Shown: positions 60,790 to 64,000 of the stretch, one piece after another | Position numbering within the stretch: position 1 is the first letter of the stretch | How the letters are laid out: the number at the start of each line of letters is the position of its first letter | The notes under the pieces: generated by a model | Databases searched by the model: none | What the model saw: the letters and a program-made list of their open reading frames with translations, nothing else | Told to the model about the DNA's origin: nothing | DNA from: J014 sp964486055 | GTDB taxonomy: Bacteria > Acidobacteriota > Blastocatellia > Pyrinomonadales > Pyrinomonadaceae | Length of the DNA stretch: 64,000 nucleotides | Reading direction: 5' to 3' | Assembly (NCBI GenBank): GCA_964486055.1 | Contig: CAZALE010000007.1 | Span: 1 to 64,000, forward strand | Position numbers and translations under genes: made by a program

Positions 60790-62142
60790 TCAAGGCTTTA
60801 CAGCGTACATTTCAAGTTTTTCATCAGGAATCTTCTCGGGAACATAAATCGCAACGATTTTAGAACCCTTTATTCCTTCCCAATATGCTCCGCTGGCATC
60901 TAATTGAAAATATCTAAAGCCAATCCTGGTCGGGATAGGAGCAGGAGGTGGATTTGTATGTATCAATCCAACTCCTGGAAGTGCGCGACCGACTACTGTA
61001 TCGATCACATCTCTTGATGCAATCTTCAAAATCCTGGGTATTTCCTCTATTATTCTTGCCTCAGGCATTTGAGCTCGCACAGCTAAATAAAATGCTGCTT
61101 CATTCAAAAGCCTGTCATCCTCAATTCTGCCGACATATAGCGTTGGACTGACTTTTTCTAGTGGAATAGGCACACAACGACTCGGAATCACGGTTTCTAA
61201 TAAATCTCTGAGCTGAGCTGATAAGTTGCTGAAAGTGAAGTATAGATCATCATGGTCATACCTGACTATATCCTTGGGGTGTAACTCAGTGGAAAAGGTC
61301 ATCAACTGTCCAACTAATTCAGCCATCTTCAGGTAAAGTTTCTCAGGATGCAACAATGGAAGATAAAAGTAATGTGTAAGAGTAGGTATAGCAGAATTCA
61401 CAGTATGCAGTAGCCAGAATCCAGCTACCTCCGAGGTAGTGAACTCCGCTAACGAAGCCTTACTTTGCCTTCTCTGTTCACCAAGGGTACTGCTTTTAGT
61501 AATTAAGATCTCCACTAGTTGTCGAAGCATGTTGGATAGCCATTGGGAGCAAGCTACGTTTAAAAGTGGAGGAATATAAGCATCGGAGAGTCTAAATTTG
61601 CCCGTTGGTGTGCGTTCGACTTCTGCTATTTTTATCGAAACAAAGCCATCCCGTAATTCATCATCGAAAATTATCCTTAAGTTCGGCTTAGCAAATGCCA
61701 AGGTTTGCTCATTTGATCCAGTCGTTTCATCTCTAACTGAGGCAGCCTCTTGAAGAAATCTTACATTCACGCTCTCTGGGGCTCCATTTGACTGAAAGTT
61801 GGCTGCACCAAATCTTTGTGCTGGTACAGCAAGATGGACCCCCAGCGAATCTTGCTCTGGCCCGAAGTGCACTGCAACAGGACGTAACGAAGGTTCTGGG
61901 TCTACATCAGGGATATTTACAACTAATCCATCAGGCATAACTGCTCTGCAGATAGTTATCTGAAAATTGCCATTCGCTAGCGCCTCGTGATTAAGTTGTA
62001 AATCTAAAACACCGTAGTTAAACGAAAAAAGTGAATTAATTCTGGAATGAAGTAGGGACTCATGATAATTATCCCACTGTTGGAAATGATGTGGGGTAAG
62101 AAGCATTCCTTCATTCCAAACTATTTTTCGATAACGACTCAT
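60790..62142 (-). CDS. tssK: T6SS baseplate protein TssK
   Basis: A 450-residue TssK, the adaptor joining baseplate wedges to TssL/TssM. KIVWNEGMLLTPHHFQQWDNYHESLLHSRI at the N-terminus is the signature; LHPKDIVRYDHDDLYFTFSNLSAQLRDLLETVIP and FRYFQLDASGAYWEGIKGSKIVAIYVPEKI near the C-terminus complete it. First gene of the T6SS operon; the promoter must lie in 62143-62547 but none is obvious. Confidence 0.95.
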   Translation of the reverse strand: MSRYRKIVWNEGMLLTPHHFQQWDNYHESLLHSRINSLFSFNYGVLDLQLNHEALANGNFQITICRAVMPDGLVVNIPDVDPEPSLRPVAVHFGPEQDSLGVHLAVPAQRFGAANFQSNGAPESVNVRFLQEAASVRDETTGSNEQTLAFAKPNLRIIFDDELRDGFVSIKIAEVERTPTGKFRLSDAYIPPLLNVACSQWLSNMLRQLVEILITKSSTLGEQRRQSKASLAEFTTSEVAGFWLLHTVNSAIPTLTHYFYLPLLHPEKLYLKMAELVGQLMTFSTELHPKDIVRYDHDDLYFTFSNLSAQLRDLLETVIPSRCVPIPLEKVSPTLYVGRIEDDRLLNEAAFYLAVRAQMPEARIIEEIPRILKIASRDVIDTVVGRALPGVGLIHTNPPPAPIPTRIGFRYFQLDASGAYWEGIKGSKIVAIYVPEKIPDEKLEMYAVKP

Positions 62143-62547
62143 AAACCCATCTTTTTCTCTAATTTCCTCGATCCGATGTTCAAATTAACTGAACTCAAAT
62201 TCTCAAGAAGCGATGAACTTATTATTAAAGAATAGCAAGAGGCAACCCAAATTCTCTAAACTCCGCATACCGAACTGAAAGCATATTATCACAGAACAAA
62301 ATCCTTGTAAATCAGGTTATAAGTAAAAGTTTTCATGAAGCTTGTTTCGTCCCGTTACTCATACCTGCATTACAAAAAATTCATATGACCTGAACAAAAC
62401 TCAAGTATCTAAGCTGAATAATAAAGATTAGAATTGCTGATAAACTTGTGAAATCCATCTTGAAGACTTATTCTATTAAAAAGTGAAGTTTATATTGTAC
62501 GACCAAAAAATCAGCGATAAATACATCGCATTTTTAGAGGTGTTTAT
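62143..62547. other. Divergent promoter region of tssK and ilvE
   Basis: About 400 nt of AT-rich DNA with no supported gene. TATATT at 62491-62496 is a possible ilvE -10 without a matching -35; GCGAT (62514-62518) and ATCGC (62525-62529) form a small stem just before the ilvE binding site. On the tssK side no sigma-54 pattern and no strong -35/-10 pair was found by eye. Confidence 0.4.
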
Positions 62548-63543
62548 ATGCAGAAAGACGTTAAGACTCTGAGAATAGCTCCGAAAGTATGGCGAGATGG
62601 TGAATTGATAGATTGGAAAGATGCGCGCGTTCACATAATGACTCATGCAATGCATTATGGCTCAAGTGTTTTCGAGGGAATCCGCTGCTATCAGACAAAG
62701 TATGGGCCAGCGATTTTCAGATTAAAAGAGCACATTCAAAGATTGCTCAACTCTGCAAAAATTTATCGAATGGACACTAAGTATGACTGTGAAACTCTTT
62801 GCGATGCTGTGGTCACGGTGGTTAAAGAGAGTGGACTCGAGCAATGCTATATCAGACCGATAATGTTTCGCAGTCTTGATGAGGAAAATCCAGCTTTTGG
62901 AGTAAATCCTTTCCCAAATCCAATTCAGTGTTTTATCGCCGCTTGGGATTGGGGTAAATATTTAGGTGATGAAGCCGTAGAAAATGGAGTTGACGTTTGT
63001 GTCTCTAGCTGGACCAGAATTACTTCAAACTCATTACCAGCAATGGCCAAGGCATCCGCTAATTACATGAATTCACAGCTTATAAAAATGGAAGCTATAT
63101 TGAATGGCTTTGCTGAGGGTATTGCTTTAGATGATAGAGGCTACGTCTCTGAAGGCTCCGGAGAGAATATATTTCTAGTAAAGGACGGTAAGATTTACAC
63201 TCCACCACTTGAGGCTTCGATTTTACCAGGGATCACTAGGGATTCTGTCATAAAGATTGCGAGGGAACTTGGGATTGAAGTACATGAAACCTCTATTCAG
63301 CGTGCAGCTCTTTATTTAGCCGATGAAGTCTTTTTCACTGGAACAGCTGCAGAAATAACCCCTATTCGCTCAATCGATCGAATTCAGATAGGAACAGGAA
63401 AGCGTGGAGAAATCACTAAACGTCTTCAAGAGGTCTTCTTTGGCATAGTCCGTGGAGAGCTTCCGACACCAAATCAAGAAAATTGGCTCACCTACATGTC
63501 TGATGCTCAGTTTCAGTCAAAATCAACTGGAGGATTAGATTGA
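62548..63543 (+). CDS. ilvE: Branched-chain amino acid aminotransferase
   Basis: A 331-residue fold-type IV PLP enzyme making Leu, Ile and Val from their keto acids. HAMHYGSSVFEGIRCY at about 33-48, PLP Lys168 in LPAMAKASANYMNSQL, then GYVSEGSGENIFLVKDGKIYTPPLEASILPGITRDSV and FFTGTAAEITPI. Complete length. GAGGTG precedes the ATG, a terminator follows. No other ilv/leu gene adjacent. Confidence 0.96.
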   Translation: MQKDVKTLRIAPKVWRDGELIDWKDARVHIMTHAMHYGSSVFEGIRCYQTKYGPAIFRLKEHIQRLLNSAKIYRMDTKYDCETLCDAVVTVVKESGLEQCYIRPIMFRSLDEENPAFGVNPFPNPIQCFIAAWDWGKYLGDEAVENGVDVCVSSWTRITSNSLPAMAKASANYMNSQLIKMEAILNGFAEGIALDDRGYVSEGSGENIFLVKDGKIYTPPLEASILPGITRDSVIKIARELGIEVHETSIQRAALYLADEVFFTGTAAEITPIRSIDRIQIGTGKRGEITKRLQEVFFGIVRGELPTPNQENWLTYMSDAQFQSKSTGGLD

Positions 63544-63642
63544 TATTGAGTAATTAAAATCAAAATAACTTGGGACATAAATCTGATTTCGAAGGTAAAG
63601 TTAAACCTTCATTCTAACTTTTATCATTAGTCATCCAAGTTA

Positions 63643-63668
63643 AAAAAGCCCGTAACAACGGGCTTTTT
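63643..63668 (+). terminator. Intrinsic terminator after ilvE
   Basis: AAAAAGCCCGT (63643-63653) and ACGGGCTTTTT (63658-63668) are perfect complements with the loop AACA; the T-run serves the plus strand and the A-run would serve the minus strand, so it can act in both directions. Confidence 0.92.
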
Positions 63669-64000
63669 GATCAAATACATGACAGCAAGGTAAATTGATT
63701 ATCGAATTAATAAGATTTTAATCAATGATTCTTGAATGGTTTACATCCTTTGCTCGATGCTTTTCAACTGATGAAATAGTCCTCTTTCTAGTTTTAAATC
63801 GCCAATCTTCATCAGGATTTTCTTATGCTAAATTTTCGATGCGAATGGTTCGGCTCACCCAAAAGAAAAAATTTTAAAAGACAACAACGAGTGGAGCCAG
63901 GCAGGAGTTTCATCGGATACTCATAAATCTATGCTTATTGGCTAGTATTCTGCTGATTAACTCTGCCCTTTTATGAGGCTCATGGCCTCCGCTCTCGTTC
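63669..64000. other. Right-end region without a recognised gene
   Basis: No gene is supported. AACGAG (63886-63891) can pair with CTCGTT (63994-63999) and GGAG (63893-63896) with CTCC (63987-63990), enclosing about 90 nt that includes a GAGGC/GCCTC hairpin; this could be a structured RNA but fits no class I know. Alternatively a minus-strand frame, open from the window edge to a TGA at 63910, could be the last 29 codons of a gene lying beyond the window (ending ILANKHRFMSIR). Confidence 0.3.

Noticed and set aside
63725..63877. 50-codon plus-strand frame after ilvE
   Set aside because: No binding site, low-complexity Lys run at the end, no recognisable feature.
1..64000. tRNA, rRNA, CRISPR arrays, complete insertion sequences, prophage genes
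   Set aside because: Looked for by eye: no T-loop-like tRNA ends with matching stems, no regularly spaced repeats, no transposase or phage structural proteins beyond the phage-like T6SS components. A tRNAscan-SE or CRISPR finder run would be decisive.

Overview
The window looks like chromosome of a Gram-negative bacterium, most probably an Acidobacteriota (Blastocatellia-like) lineage with unusually AT-rich DNA. That placement is an inference from the flavour of the ribosomal proteins (S9, L13), the acidobacterial-type PilA with its low-complexity tail, and the neighbourhood pilA - Wzy_C/TPR - ABC-2 permease - TPR - ABC ATPase. There is no rRNA or tRNA here to settle it. The first ~1.4 kb is visibly more GC-rich than the rest and does not belong to the same stratum.

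Layout. (1) 1-1336: a run of integron-type gene cassettes read on the minus strand: two small membrane proteins and the first codons of a RibD_C/DHFR-like protein, separated by two attC-like palindromes. No integrase is visible. (2) 1961-7736: a beta-barrel-like unknown, a DoxX-like membrane protein, an ECF sigma factor cotranscribed with a C-terminal processing protease, and a GT2 glycosyltransferase. (3) 7953-12640: der; a MauE-thioredoxin-thioredoxin fusion; a tiny protein divergent from pstB-phoU, with a triple 11-bp Pho-box-like repeat and a 27-nt palindrome between them. (4) 12962-25639: housekeeping and stress genes (GGDEF-EAL, MazG, FolD, SDR epimerase, PepP, Mpo1-like, aldo/keto reductase, free Met sulfoxide reductase, CysQ-like phosphatase, SbcD-like nuclease, LON-domain protein, PrxQ, CNNM/CBS transporter). 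(5) 25708-39095: eno, rpmE, DUF1385, prfA, histidine phosphatase, GAF protein, cytoplasmic subtilase, a 57-aa membrane protein, Nudix, then the translation block rplM-rpsI-rpsB-tsf-pyrH-frr and a CPA2 antiporter.

(6) 39281-45213, minus strand: pilA under a sigma-54-type promoter, then, past a terminator, an O-oligosaccharyltransferase-like Wzy_C/TPR protein, an ABC-2 permease, a TPR protein, an ABC ATPase and a LolA-like exported protein. This resembles the pilGHI accessory module of Myxococcus. (7) 45571-62142, minus strand: a complete-looking type VI secretion operon in the order tssK-tssL-tssM-tagJ-tssA-tssB-tssC-hcp-tssE-tssF-tssG-tssH. tssJ, vgrG, PAAR and any effector/immunity pair are absent from the window. 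(8) 62548-63543: ilvE and its terminator; the last ~330 bases hold no recognisable gene.

How the parts work together. The T6SS operon supplies baseplate (TssAEFGK), sheath (TssBC), tube (Hcp), membrane complex (TssLM) and recycling ATPase (TssH). A long hairpin just after hcp could set the excess of tube protein over baseplate. The pilA region suggests regulated, possibly glycosylated, type IV pili next to the contractile weapon. The pst/phoU region suggests phosphate control. Several genes (cysQ-like, sbcD-like, perhaps pstB) have a -10 element six nucleotides or less from the start codon, suggesting leaderless transcripts. No CRISPR array, complete transposon or prophage was seen.
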